Part shown: one piece after another, positions 1-9,092 of the stretch
Layout: each line of letters opens with the position of its first letter
Position numbering within the stretch: position 1 is the stretch's first letter
Source of the DNA: Acidovorax sp. Leaf160
GTDB lineage: Bacteria > Pseudomonadota > Gammaproteobacteria > Burkholderiales > Burkholderiaceae_C
Length of the DNA: 64,000 nt
Reading direction: 5' to 3'
Assembly (NCBI RefSeq): GCF_001424265.1
Contig: NZ_LMOV01000003.1
Span: 91,156 to 155,155 of the forward strand
Program-made: the position numbers and the translations under genes
The notes under the pieces: model-generated
The model's input: only the letters and a program-made list of their open reading frames with translations
What the model was told of the DNA's origin: nothing
Databases searched by the model: none

Positions 1-62
1 ACGTGATCAGCTCCGGCAAGTCGTTCCTGCCGGTGGACCAGACCGGCTGCAAGCTCGGCTGA
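1..62 (+). CDS. C-terminal end of a liv-type ABC transporter substrate-binding protein (partial)
   Basis: Only the last 19 codons are in the window, in the phase that starts at base 3 and ends in TGA at 60-62. The tail reads VISSGKSFLPVDQTGCKLG, which resembles the end of periplasmic branched-chain amino acid or urea-type binding proteins. It lies 87 nt upstream of the first permease gene of a liv transporter, where the binding-protein gene is normally found. The function is inferred mainly from position, because too little protein is visible to identify a ligand. Confidence 0.55.
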   Translation, partial: VISSGKSFLPVDQTGCKLG

Positions 63-149
63 CCCGCTCCGGCTTTCGCGCCTTCGCACCTTCCCGCCCC
101 GCACGTCCGTGCCGGGGCCTTCCCCCTTCATGCGTCCTGCCTCCACTCC

Positions 150-1010
150 ATGAGCATCTACCTGCTACAGGTCATCAACGGGATCGGCATCGGCATGCTG
201 TATTTCCTGCTGGCCGTGGGCCTGTCCATCGTGTTCGGCCTGCTGCGCTTCGTGAACTTCGCGCACGGCGCCTTCTACCTGCTGGGCGCGTATTTCTGCT
301 ACCAGCTGACGCGCTGGGGCCTGAGCTTCTGGCTCACCCTGGTGGTGGTGCCGCTGGTGGTGGGCGCCCTGGGCTGGCTCACCGAAAAGCTGGTGCTGCG
401 CCACGTGTATGCCAAGCCGCACGAGTTCCACATCCTCGTCACCGTGGGCCTGGCGCTCGCGGTGCAGGAACTGGTGATCCTGCAGTGGGGGCCGCTGGGC
501 GACAGCGTGGCCGTGCCCGATCTGCTGCAGGGCGTGGTGATGTGGGGCAGCTTCGTCTACCCCAAGTACCGGCTCTTCGTGATCGGCTTCACCGCCGTGC
601 TGGCCGTGGGCCTGTGGTGGGTGCTCGAAGGCACGCGCCTGGGCAGCGCGGTGCGCGCGGGCAGCGAATCGACCGAGATGGTGTCGCTGCTGGGCATCAA
701 CGTGTTCCGCATCTTCAGCCTGGTGTTCGCGCTGGGTGCGGCCACCGCCGCCATCGCGGGCGTGCTGGCCGCGCCCATCCGCGGCGCCGAGCCCTTCATG
801 GGCATCGAGGCGCTGGGCGTGGCCTTCGTGGTCGTCGTGGTGGGCGGCATGGGCAGCTTCGGTGGTGCGCTGGTCGGGGGGCTCTTGATCGGCATCGTGC
901 AGAGCGTGATGAGCACCGTCTGGCCCGAAGGGGCACGCCTGATGATCTACGTCGCCATGGCCGCCGTGCTGCTGCTGCGCCCGCATGGCCTGCTGGGCCG
1001 CAAAGGATGA
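150..1010 (+). CDS. livH: Branched-chain amino acid ABC transporter permease, LivH type
   Basis: A 286-residue inner-membrane permease, one of the two channel subunits of a HAAT-family importer. It is hydrophobic throughout. The family hallmark NFAHGAFYLLGAY falls near residues 36-48, and a glycine-rich loop GGMGSFGGALVGG near residue 240 matches the part that contacts the ATPase. The length is normal. Its stop codon overlaps the start of the next gene as ATGA, so the two are translationally coupled. The substrate cannot be read from the permease, but the hydrolase genes downstream suggest an N-carbamoyl or other amide compound rather than leucine itself. Confidence 0.9.
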   Translation: MSIYLLQVINGIGIGMLYFLLAVGLSIVFGLLRFVNFAHGAFYLLGAYFCYQLTRWGLSFWLTLVVVPLVVGALGWLTEKLVLRHVYAKPHEFHILVTVGLALAVQELVILQWGPLGDSVAVPDLLQGVVMWGSFVYPKYRLFVIGFTAVLAVGLWWVLEGTRLGSAVRAGSESTEMVSLLGINVFRIFSLVFALGAATAAIAGVLAAPIRGAEPFMGIEALGVAFVVVVVGGMGSFGGALVGGLLIGIVQSVMSTVWPEGARLMIYVAMAAVLLLRPHGLLGRKG

Positions 1011-2026
1011 ACACCGCCATGACGACGATCTTGCGCAAACACTTCCACCTGCTGCTGGCGCTGGCCTTCGTGCTGGCGATGCCGCTCACCATGCAGTCCG
1101 GCTCCCTCGCCAGCGAGGTGCTGATCTACGGCCTCGCGGCTATGGGTTGCAACCTGCTGCTGGGGCACACGGGGCTGCTCTCCTTCGGCCAGGGCATCTT
1201 CTTCGGGCTGGGCAGCTACACCATCGCCCTTACGCTCACGCGCTGGCCCCTGCCGATGCCGCTGGCCCTGGCGCTCGCCGTGGTGGCGGGCGCGGTGGGC
1301 GCGGCGCTGGTGGGCTGGGTCGCCATCCGGCAGCGCGGCACCTACTTCGTGATGCTGACGCTCGCCTTCGCGCAGATGTTCTACTTTCTCGCCTATTCGA
1401 TGCCCGGCCTCACGGGCGGCGACAACGGCCTGATGGACATCCCGCGCCCGTCCCTGGCCGTGGGCGGGTTCACGCTCTGGCCGCTCACCTCGCCCTGGCA
1501 GTACTACGGCTTCGTCGCCGTGGTGTTCCTGGTGGCCTTCTGGCTGCTGCAGAAGGTGTCGGCCTCCGTCTTCGGCCGCACCCTGCTGGCCGTGCGCGAC
1601 AACGAGGAGCGCGCGGGTGCCATCGGCTACGACCTGAAGCTGCTGAAGCTGCAGGCCTTCGTGATCTCCGGCGCCGTCACGGGCCTGGCCGGCGCGCTGC
1701 ACGCCATGATGACCGGCATCGCCCCGCTGGCGAACGCCGAATACCACACGAGCGAGATGATCCTTGTGATGACCGTGATCGGCGGCACCGGCAACCTGCT
1801 GGCCTCGCTGCTGGGCTCGGCCTTCTACCTGATCGTGGGCGACTGGCTTTCCACCCTCTGGCCGCGTTGGCTGCTGCTGCTGGGCGTGGTGCTGATGGTC
1901 ATCAGCTTAGGCATGCAGCGCGGCCTCTGGGGCCTGTTCGAATCGGTCTGGGACCGCCTGCGCGGCGCCAAGCACGCGAAGCACGCCACGGACGCCACCC
2001 CTGCCGGCACGGGAGACAAAGCATGA
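1007..2026 (+). CDS. livM: Branched-chain amino acid ABC transporter permease, LivM type
   Basis: The second inner-membrane permease of the importer, 339 residues. It carries the typical GHTGLLSFGQGIFFGLGSY segment in the N-terminal third and an IGGTGNLLASLLGSAF loop near residue 265. The last 25 residues form a hydrophilic Lys- and His-containing tail. The ATG at 1007 overlaps the livH stop by 4 nt, and an upstream extension of the frame is not supported. It would pair with LivH to form the channel energised by LivG and LivF. Confidence 0.9.
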   Translation: MNTAMTTILRKHFHLLLALAFVLAMPLTMQSGSLASEVLIYGLAAMGCNLLLGHTGLLSFGQGIFFGLGSYTIALTLTRWPLPMPLALALAVVAGAVGAALVGWVAIRQRGTYFVMLTLAFAQMFYFLAYSMPGLTGGDNGLMDIPRPSLAVGGFTLWPLTSPWQYYGFVAVVFLVAFWLLQKVSASVFGRTLLAVRDNEERAGAIGYDLKLLKLQAFVISGAVTGLAGALHAMMTGIAPLANAEYHTSEMILVMTVIGGTGNLLASLLGSAFYLIVGDWLSTLWPRWLLLLGVVLMVISLGMQRGLWGLFESVWDRLRGAKHAKHATDATPAGTGDKA

Positions 2027-2795
2027 GCACGGCATCACCCATCCTGCTGGAAGCCGTCGGCGTCGAGAAGCGCTACGACAAGTTCGCCGCGCTCTCGGGC
2101 GTCGACCTGAAGGTGCGCGCCAACACCGTGCATTCGGTGATCGGCCCCAACGGCGCAGGCAAGACCACGCTGTTCCACATGCTCACCGGCACCAAGGCGG
2201 TGAGCGGCGGGCGCATCGTGTTCGACGGCCACGACGTGACCCGCGAGCCGGACCACCGCCGCGTGCAGCGCGGCATGGCGCGCTCGTTCCAGGTGACCAG
2301 CCTGTTCCTCACGCTGCCGGTGCGCGAGAACCTGCGGCTGGCCGCGCAGGGCACGGCGCCCGCGCAGGCGCTCAACTGCTGGAGCCCGCCCGTGGGCGCC
2401 CGCTCCCGCGCCGACGTGGTGGCGCGCGTGCTGGCCCGGCTGGGCCTGGAGCGCCATGCCGACACGCCCGTCGGCAACCTCTCGCACGGCCAGCAGCGCC
2501 GGCTGGAAGTGGGCATGGCGCTGGCGGCGGGCCCGAAGGCGATCTTCCTGGACGAGCCCACTTCGGGCATGGGCATCGACGACCTGGACGACATGAAGCG
2601 GCTGATCCAGGGGCTGAAGGACGAGCACACCGTGGTGCTCATCGAGCACAACATGAACATCGTGATGGACATCTCCGACACCGTCACCGTCATGCAGCAG
2701 GGCCGCGTGCTGGCCGAAGGCCATCCGCACGCGATCCGCAGCGACGAGCGCGTGCGCAGCGCCTACCTGGGCAACATGATCACCGGAGGCAAGGC

Positions 2796-2799
<4 letters not shown>
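2023..2799 (+). CDS. livG: ABC transporter ATP-binding protein, LivG type
   Basis: A cytoplasmic ATPase subunit of 258 residues. Walker A GPNGAGKTT is at 41-49, the signature motif is LSHGQQRRLEVG, and Walker B/D-loop is AIFLDEPTSGM, followed by the H-loop in VVLIEHNMNIV. The form NLSHGQQRRLE rather than LSGGQ is common in LivG proteins. The start overlaps livM by 4 nt and the stop overlaps livF by 4 nt. Confidence 0.92.
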
Positions 2800-3499
<700 letters not shown>

Positions 3500-3503
<4 letters not shown>

Positions 3504-4792
3504 CACCCCCACCCCATTCAGGATCACCCACCGTGGACATGAAGACTTCCCCCTCTGCGCTGCAGGCCCGCGTGAACGGCGCGCGCCTCTGGCAATCGCT
3601 AATGGACCTGGCGCGCATCGGCGCCACGCCGAAAGGCGGCGTGTGCCGGCTGGCGCTCACCGCGCTGGACGGCGAGGGCCGCGACCTGTTCGTGCGCTGG
3701 GCGCGCGAGGCCGGCTGCAGCGTGCGCATCGACGCCATCGGCAACATCTTCGCGCGCCGCGCCGGGCGCGACGACAGCCTGCCGCCCGTCATGACCGGCA
3801 GCCACATCGACACCCAGCCCACGGGCGGCAAGTTCGACGGCAACTACGGCGTGCTGGCCGGCCTGGAGGTGGTGCGCAGCCTGAACGACGCGGGCATCGA
3901 GACGGAGGCCCCGATCGAGGTCGCGGTGTGGACCAACGAGGAAGGCTCGCGTTTCGTGCCCGTGATGATGGGATCGGGCGTGTTCGCCGGGGCCTTCACG
4001 CTGGAGCATGCGCTGCAGCAGCGCGACAGCCAGGGCACCTGCGTGGCCGAGGCGCTCGCCGCCATCGGCTATGCCGGCGAGGCTGTCCCCACGCCTGCGG
4101 TGGGCGCGTATTTCGAGGCGCACATCGAACAGGGCCCGGTGCTGGAGGCCAACGGCTGCGTGATCGGCGTGGTGCAGGGCGCCCTCGGCCAGCGTTGGTA
4201 CGACGTGACCGTGCAGGGCATGGAAGCCCACGCCGGCCCGACGCCCATGGACCTGCGCCGCGATGCGCTGCTGGCGGCGAGCAGCCTGGTGGAAGAAGTG
4301 AACCGCATCGCGCTGGAACACGCGCCGCACGCCCGCGGCACCGTGGGCGTGCTGGAGGTGTTCCCCAGTTCCCGCAACGTGATTCCCGGCAGCGTGCGCA
4401 TGACGGTGGACCTGCGCGCCGCCGACGACGCGGTACTGCTACAGATGGACGCCGCCCTGCGCGCGGCCTGCGAACGCATCGGCACGGCGCGCCGCACGCC
4501 CATGGCGGTGGAGCAGGTGGTGTACTTCCCGCCGCAGCCCTTCACCCCCGAACTGGTGGAAGGCGTGCGCAGCGACGCGGCCACGCTGGGCTACAGCGCC
4601 ATGGACGTGGTGAGCGGCGCCGGGCACGACGCCGTGTACCTGGCACGCCTGGCGCCCACGGCCATGGTCTTCGTGCCGTGCGCGGACGGCATCAGCCACA
4701 ACGAGATCGAAGACGCCGAGCCCGAGCACCTGGAGGCCGGCTGCAACGTACTGCTGCACGCCATGCTGCGCAGCGCGGGGGTGGCGGCATGA
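3500..4792 (+). CDS. Zn-dependent amidase, N-carbamoyl-L-amino acid hydrolase / allantoate amidohydrolase family (M20)
   Basis: A 430-residue M20-like metallohydrolase of the hydantoinase/carbamoylase family, which cleaves N-carbamoyl or ureido bonds using two metal ions. Visible metal-site motifs are GSHIDTQPTGGKFDGNYGV, TNEEGSRFVPVM, a His in AHIEQGP and the late His in GAGHDAVYLAR. A dimerisation domain lies between them. The ATG at 3500 overlaps the livF stop; GTG at 3533 and ATG at 3539 are alternative starts that would drop a poorly conserved leader. Adjacent liv genes suggest its substrate is imported by that transporter. The exact substrate cannot be assigned. Confidence 0.85.
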
Positions 4793-6264
4793 CCATGAAG
4801 TTCCTGATCGCCCGGCTCAACCACGAGACCAACACCTTCTCGCCGGTGCCCACACCGCTGGGAGCCTTCTCGCCCCGCTACGGGCAGGAGGCGCTGCAGG
4901 ACAACCTGGGCATGCGCACCGCCATGGCGGCGTTCATCGACCTGGCCCGCAGCCTGAACGCCGAGATGGTGACGCCCGTGTCGGCCATGGCCAACCCCAG
5001 CGGCCCGGTGCATGCCGCTGCCTACGACGAGCTCACCCGCCGCATCGTGGAGGCCGCGCCCGGCTGCGACGCCATCCTGCTGGACCTGCACGGCGCCATG
5101 GTGGCCGAGAACAGCCCCGACGGCGAAGGCGACCTGCTGGAGCGCGTGCGCGCCGCCGCGCCGGGCGTGCCCGTGGCCGTGGCGCTGGACCTGCACGGCA
5201 ACATCTCGCCCAAGATGGTCGCCCACGCCGACGTGATGGTGGGCTTCAAGACCTATCCGCACATCGACATGTACGAAACCGGCGAGCACGCCGGCCGCCT
5301 GCTGCTGGACATGCTGCAGGGCCGGGCGCGCTACACCGTGCGCTGGCATCCGCTGCCGATGATGGGCCACACGCTGCGCAGCACCACGCTGCAGGGCGCG
5401 ATGCTGCGCGCGGTGGACGCGGCGCGTGCGGCCGAGGCCGAAGGCATTCCCGCCGCCACGGTGTTCGCGGGCTTCTCGCTCGCCGACATCGAGGCGCCGT
5501 GCATGAGCGTGGTCGTCACCGCCGATGCCGACGACCCCGCGCCGGCCCAGGCCGCCGCCGACCGCATCGCCGCCGCCATGTGGAAGGAGCGCACGGAGTT
5601 CGTCTACGACAGCGAGCCGCTGGACGCCTCCCTGCGGCGCGCCCAGGCGCTGGCCCAGGGCGCAGGCCGCCCGGTGCTGCTGCTGGACCACAGCGACAAC
5701 TGCATGTCCGGCGGCACCTGCGACTCCATGGACGTGCTGCAGGCCGCCCTGGCCGAAGGCCTGGAAGACATCGCCGTGGGCCCGCTGTGCGACCCGGAGG
5801 CCGTCGCCGCACTGATTGCGGCCGGCAGGGGTGCCCGCGCCACCGTGCGCCTGGGCAACAAGGTGCCGCTCACTCAGCTCGGCGTGGCCAAGGAACCGGT
5901 GCCCGTCGAAGGCACCGTGGTGGCCATCAGCGACGGCGAATACACCGTCACCGGCCCCATCTACACCGGCCAGCGATGCGCCATGGGCCGCACGGTGCTG
6001 TTCGACACGGGCCGGGCGCGCATCGTGGTCACCGAGCGCACGCACGAGCCCTGGGACCTGGGCGTGTTCTCCTGCGTGGGCATGGACCCGACGGCCCACC
6101 GCTTCGTGCTGCTCAAGTCGCGCATGTACTGCCGGCCGGTGTTCGTGCCGCTCTCGCATGCGCTGGTCGAGTGCGACAGCCCGACCGGGGTGACGAGCTC
6201 CAACTACGCGCTGTTCCCCTTCAGGAACGTGCGAAGGCCGGTGTTCCCGCTGGATCCGGCTTAA
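4789..6264 (+). CDS. mlrC: M81 family metallopeptidase, MlrC-like
   Basis: A 491-residue protein with the two-domain MlrC architecture: an N-terminal M81 domain with RLNHETNTFSP at the start, LDLHGAMV, LDLHGNIS and YPHIDMYETGEHAGR, then a C-terminal MlrC domain with DHSDNCMSGGTCDS and LLKSRMYCRPVF. The founding MlrC cleaves linearised microcystin products, but most members sit beside amidohydrolases and have unknown substrates. The start overlaps the upstream hydrolase by 4 nt. The last 60 nt (6205-6264) recur in diverged form at 9093-9152, beyond an inserted accessory segment. Confidence 0.85.
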   Translation: MTMKFLIARLNHETNTFSPVPTPLGAFSPRYGQEALQDNLGMRTAMAAFIDLARSLNAEMVTPVSAMANPSGPVHAAAYDELTRRIVEAAPGCDAILLDLHGAMVAENSPDGEGDLLERVRAAAPGVPVAVALDLHGNISPKMVAHADVMVGFKTYPHIDMYETGEHAGRLLLDMLQGRARYTVRWHPLPMMGHTLRSTTLQGAMLRAVDAARAAEAEGIPAATVFAGFSLADIEAPCMSVVVTADADDPAPAQAAADRIAAAMWKERTEFVYDSEPLDASLRRAQALAQGAGRPVLLLDHSDNCMSGGTCDSMDVLQAALAEGLEDIAVGPLCDPEAVAALIAAGRGARATVRLGNKVPLTQLGVAKEPVPVEGTVVAISDGEYTVTGPIYTGQRCAMGRTVLFDTGRARIVVTERTHEPWDLGVFSCVGMDPTAHRFVLLKSRMYCRPVFVPLSHALVECDSPTGVTSSNYALFPFRNVRRPVFPLDPA

Positions 6265-6368
6265 AAACTTCCGCTGTCAAATTTTTCATGCAAATTGGCG
6301 TTGGCCTGACAGCCAAAACGGGTCACCGGAAACGCCTTTGATTTGCTGGGCGAAAGACACCTCGGACA

Positions 6369-6449
6369 ATCGGATACATCCACGAGCGCATCAAGCTCCG
6401 GCTGCAGGGGCTCAGCCCGGTGGGGTGCCGGCTGACAAGCACCTCCTGA
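6369..6449 (+). pseudogene. IS3-family transposase (OrfB) C-terminal remnant
   Basis: The frame reads YIHERIKLRLQGLSPVGCRL and ends in TGA at 6447-6449. HERIKLRLQGLSPV is the characteristic C-terminus of IS3-group integrase-type transposases (usually preceded by YIHYYN). Nothing of the catalytic DDE core remains upstream, where the sequence runs into the mlrC downstream region. It is therefore a short right-end relic. Confidence 0.6.
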
Positions 6450-6526
6450 TCGGCGGAATCGTGACCGTCCAACTTCTGGGGGTCAGGCCATTTTGAGGAG
6501 GCTCAACACTCTGAGAGGATTGAGCC
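6450..6526 (+). mobile_element. IS3-type end sequences between OrfB and OrfA remnants
   Basis: This stretch contains CCAACTTCTGGGGGTCAGGC (6469-6488), resembling an IS3-group terminal inverted repeat, then a 30-nt leader GAGGAGGCTCAACACTCTG that precedes orfA in related elements. An OrfB tail lies on its left and an OrfA head on its right in the same orientation, so it looks like the junction of two head-to-tail elements whose interiors are gone. I cannot place the exact terminal dinucleotides. Confidence 0.45.
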
Positions 6527-6586
6527 ATGAGCAAGTCGAATAAGTTCTCACCCGAAGTGAGCGAGCTCGCGGTGAAGATGGTGTAA
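6527..6586 (+). pseudogene. IS3-family OrfA N-terminal remnant, stopped after 19 codons
   Basis: ATG at 6527 starts MSKSNKFSPEVSELAVKMV, the conserved beginning of IS3-group OrfA helix-turn-helix proteins, with a ribosome binding site GAGAGGATT upstream. The next codon is TAA; in intact relatives a CAA Gln follows, so a single C-to-T change would explain the stop. Similarity disappears about 10 codons later. Confidence 0.6.
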
Positions 6587-6644
6587 GAACATCCGCGCCA
6601 GCAGATTGCCCAGGTCCAGCGACGTGACTGAAAGACTTTTCGCG

Positions 6645-7574
6645 ATGTCCCCTTTCTCCCTCCGCATCTTCGTAGCCGACGGCGACCCCGACGGCCTGCG
6701 CATCGTCGAAAAATCCAACTGGATCGGCAAGACGCTGGTGTTCCCGCGTGCGCTGTTGCCACAGGTTAAAGCCCGGCTTGAGCTGGCGCAGACCGGCGTC
6801 TATCTTTTGATAGGGCCGCGCCCGGACGGCGAGGGCGACATGCTCTACGTGGGCGAGGGCGACCCCATCCGCCCTCGGCTGGAGAGCCACTATGCGCAAA
6901 AGGATTTCTGGACCCGCGCCATTGGCTTCACCACCACAACAGCCGGGCAGCTCAACAAGGCGCACGTGCAGTTTCTGGAGTCGCGTCTCATCGCCTTGGC
7001 CCGCGCCGCCAAACGTGTGCCGCTGGACAACGCAAACCTGCCCGCCGAGCCCAGCCTGAGCGAGGCTGACCGGGCCGACATGGAAGTTTTTTTGGGCCAC
7101 ATGCTGGGCATGCTGCCGGTGCTGGGTGTGCATGCGTTTGAGAAAGCGCAGCGTTTTGCTGTTGCACCGGCATTTGAAACCCTCGCCTCGCCCGCACTTG
7201 AACCAGCCGAACTCTCGACTCCGAATGCACCATTCGTTGCGACCCCAGTCGAGCTGGTTTGCCAAGGGAAAGGCTATGAAGCCCACGGCAGCGACACCGC
7301 ACAAGGCTTCTTGGTATTTGCCGGTTCAACTGCTACGAATGAAATTGGTAGCTCACTCTCCTTCAGCCAACGGAAGCTACGAGAAGACCTGCTGACGAAT
7401 GGCGTCATAAAGGTCGATGGCGCTGTGCTTCGTTTTAACTTGGACTACGTCTTTTCTTCACCGAGCACGGCGGCTAGTCTGATCCACGGCAGAAGCGCTA
7501 ACGGGCGAATCGAATGGAAAGACAGCAACGGTAAAACTCTCAAGGCGCGGCAGGAGGCCGAAGCGGCTCAGTGA
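6645..7574 (+). CDS. GIY-YIG nuclease family protein with C-terminal DUF4357
   Basis: A 309-residue protein. A GIY-YIG-like domain starts with GVY at 51-53 and DMLYVGEGDPIRPRL at about 65-79. It continues through the Lys-Asp-Phe-Trp segment and ends with a Glu in QFLESRLIALA, matching the family's catalytic Glu position. The last 100 residues (CQGKGYEAHGSDTAQGFLVF onward) match DUF4357, which often follows GIY-YIG domains in restriction or defence-associated proteins. ATG 6645 is preferred to an upstream TTG at 6606. It begins 58 nt after the IS3 relic and lies in the same island as an HEPN/NTase pair and an HsdM stub, so a role in DNA defence is plausible but inferred. Confidence 0.75.
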   Translation: MSPFSLRIFVADGDPDGLRIVEKSNWIGKTLVFPRALLPQVKARLELAQTGVYLLIGPRPDGEGDMLYVGEGDPIRPRLESHYAQKDFWTRAIGFTTTTAGQLNKAHVQFLESRLIALARAAKRVPLDNANLPAEPSLSEADRADMEVFLGHMLGMLPVLGVHAFEKAQRFAVAPAFETLASPALEPAELSTPNAPFVATPVELVCQGKGYEAHGSDTAQGFLVFAGSTATNEIGSSLSFSQRKLREDLLTNGVIKVDGAVLRFNLDYVFSSPSTAASLIHGRSANGRIEWKDSNGKTLKARQEAEAAQ

Positions 7575-7581
7575 TCAATTA

Positions 7582-7640
7582 ACTACAAATTTGATAGCTG
7601 CTTATGCTTGATACACGGGAGGTATGAGCCATTTTCACTC
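7582..7640 (+). repeat. Dispersed two-hairpin repeat, copy A
   Basis: Contains TTTGATAGCTGC followed by a degenerate GCTTGATACA half-stem and GAGCCATTTT. It matches the core of the other copies at 19411, 21881, 47533, 55712 and 62704. It lies 77 nt upstream of the nucleotidyltransferase ATG and directly after the GIY-YIG gene stop. Confidence 0.6.
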
Positions 7641-7689
7641 CAACTCATATCCTTCGCGCTATTTCTACACCACTCACTCGACTTAAAAA

Positions 7690-7721
7690 CCCATTTTGGG
7701 CATTAAAATACCCAAAATGGG
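7690..7721 (+). promoter_or_regulatory. Perfect 11-bp inverted repeat flanking a -10-like box: likely autoregulatory operator
   Basis: CCCATTTTGGG (7690-7700) and CCCAAAATGGG (7711-7721) are exact reverse complements separated by 10 nt, so the half-sites are 21 bp apart, two helical turns. The spacer contains TAAAAT at 7704-7709, a good -10. The right arm includes the ATG of the downstream gene at 7717. A bound repressor would cover both the promoter and the start codon. The encoded winged-helix nucleotidyltransferase is the obvious candidate ligand. No ribosome binding site is visible, so the message may be leaderless. Confidence 0.7.
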
Positions 7722-8340
7722 CACGCAGTCAACACCCCCCGTCAAAATACAGCGCACCAGCTTGGCTGGTGCGCTGTTTTCTGGCACGCAGCAGCGTGTG
7801 CTGGGCCTGCTGTTCGGGCAGCCGGACCGCAGCTTCTACGCCACCGAGCTGATCAACCTGGCAGGCGTAGGCTCGGGAGCGGTGCAGCGGGAGTTGGCGC
7901 GCTTGGCCCAAACTGGCCTGGTCAAGGTCAGACCCGTGGGCAACCAGAAGCACTACCAAGCCAACCCGGATTCGCCCATCTACGACGAGCTGTGCAGCCT
8001 GGTGCGCAAGACAGTGGGCATGGCCGAACCCTTGCGCGCTACGCTGGCGCCGCTGGCGGCACAGATCAAGGTGGCGTTTGTGTATGGCTCCATCGCCAAG
8101 CAACAAGATACGGCACGCAGCGATATTGACCTGCTGCTGGTGAGCGACACCCTGACCTATGGCGACGCCATTCTGGCGCTGCAAGACTTGAGCGCGCAGT
8201 TGGGGCGCGAGGTCAACCCCAACATTTTTACGCCACAAGACTTCGCCCAGCGGCTGCGGGAAGGTGGCGCTTTTGTGTCGCGGGTCATGGCGCAACCCAA
8301 GGTCTGGCTGATTGGAGGACCGGATGACCTCGCCCTTTGA
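7717..8340 (+). CDS. Winged-helix / MNT-type nucleotidyltransferase protein (putative antitoxin)
   Basis: A 207-residue fusion. Residues about 18-82 form a winged helix (ATELINLAGVGSGAVQREL, then LVKVRPVGNQKHY as wing). Residues about 118-190 are a minimal nucleotidyltransferase with GS at 124-125 and the DxD pair D136/D138 in ARSDIDLLLV. The family is known in HEPN-MNT toxin-antitoxin modules, in which the MNT partner adenylylates and silences the HEPN RNase. The next gene is HEPN-like and overlaps by 17 nt. The N-terminal DNA-binding domain together with the palindrome over its own start codon suggests autorepression. A TTG start at 7696 is possible but would lie inside the operator. Confidence 0.75.
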   Translation: MGTQSTPPVKIQRTSLAGALFSGTQQRVLGLLFGQPDRSFYATELINLAGVGSGAVQRELARLAQTGLVKVRPVGNQKHYQANPDSPIYDELCSLVRKTVGMAEPLRATLAPLAAQIKVAFVYGSIAKQQDTARSDIDLLLVSDTLTYGDAILALQDLSAQLGREVNPNIFTPQDFAQRLREGGAFVSRVMAQPKVWLIGGPDDLAL

Positions 8341-8752
8341 CAACCTGGCTGGGCCGGGCAAGGCCCTGCGCGCAGAGTCGCCCGATGCGAATGAATTTGC
8401 CGGCCTGCAGCGCATGGGGCTGGCTCGCCTTCAAGACGCCCAAAAGCCAGACCTGGCGATTGAGAGCCGGTTTGACCTGGCCTACAACGCTGCGCACGCG
8501 CTATGCCTCGCGGCGTTGCGCTGGCATGGCTACCGCTCGGCCAACCGATTCATTGTTTTTCAACTGCTGCCCCACACGCTGGGCCTGGGCCCCGAGGTGT
8601 GGCGCGTTCTGTCCAAGTGCCATGACGCCCGCAACCTGGGCGAGTACGAAGGCATGCTCGAAGTCGATACACGACTCGTCACCGACCTGATTACGGCCTG
8701 CGAACGGGTAGCAGCCAAGCTTGGCGCCTTGCCGCCTATCACGCCCACATGA
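8324..8752 (+). CDS. HEPN-domain protein (putative RNase toxin of an MNT-HEPN pair)
   Basis: A 142-residue, mostly alpha-helical protein. FDLAYNAAHALCLAALRWHG and the following segment resemble HEPN helices. RVLSKCH at 94-100 fits the R-x4-6-H catalytic motif of HEPN RNases, followed by DARNLGEYEG. ATG 8324 has GGAGGA upstream and overlaps the nucleotidyltransferase gene by 17 nt, the usual order for MNT-HEPN operons with the antitoxin gene first. Toxicity is inferred from the pairing and the motif. It could instead be an inert partner. Confidence 0.65.
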   Translation: MTSPFDNLAGPGKALRAESPDANEFAGLQRMGLARLQDAQKPDLAIESRFDLAYNAAHALCLAALRWHGYRSANRFIVFQLLPHTLGLGPEVWRVLSKCHDARNLGEYEGMLEVDTRLVTDLITACERVAAKLGALPPITPT

Positions 8753-8904
8753 AACGCTCCCTCGTCCAGAAGCCCTGGAACTACCGCAACGTGCTGCGCG
8801 ACGACGGCACGAGCCATGGCGACTACGTGGAGCATCTGACCTACCTGCCGTTCCTGAAGATGGCTGACGAGCGCCCTCGGCCACCGTACAACCAGCCCAC
8901 TCGT
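8749..8904 (+). pseudogene. N-terminal stub of a type I restriction-modification HsdM subunit
   Basis: The ATG overlaps the HEPN stop as ATGA. The first 50 codons read like the start of HsdM: SLVQKPWNYRNVLRDDG, then DYVEHLTYLPFLKMADE, then RPPYNQP. Similarity stops there, and the frame continues without recognisable N6-methyltransferase motifs (no NPPF/Y). The remainder to about 9090 looks like unrelated or scrambled sequence, so the gene is a deletion remnant. Confidence 0.65.
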
Positions 8905-9092
8905 CTAGGCGTAGCTGCAAGCCAAGGATGGCGACGAGTCGTTTGCCTGCACCAGCACCGAAAAAAACATCTCGAGCGCCAAGACTTCTGGGCCACACCA
9001 GTAACAAGCAGCTTAACTTTGTACAGGCCATTAAACAGCGCCAGGCGACTTGGTCACCAGAAAATCCAGATGGTGGCTAGCGCGCGTACCGG

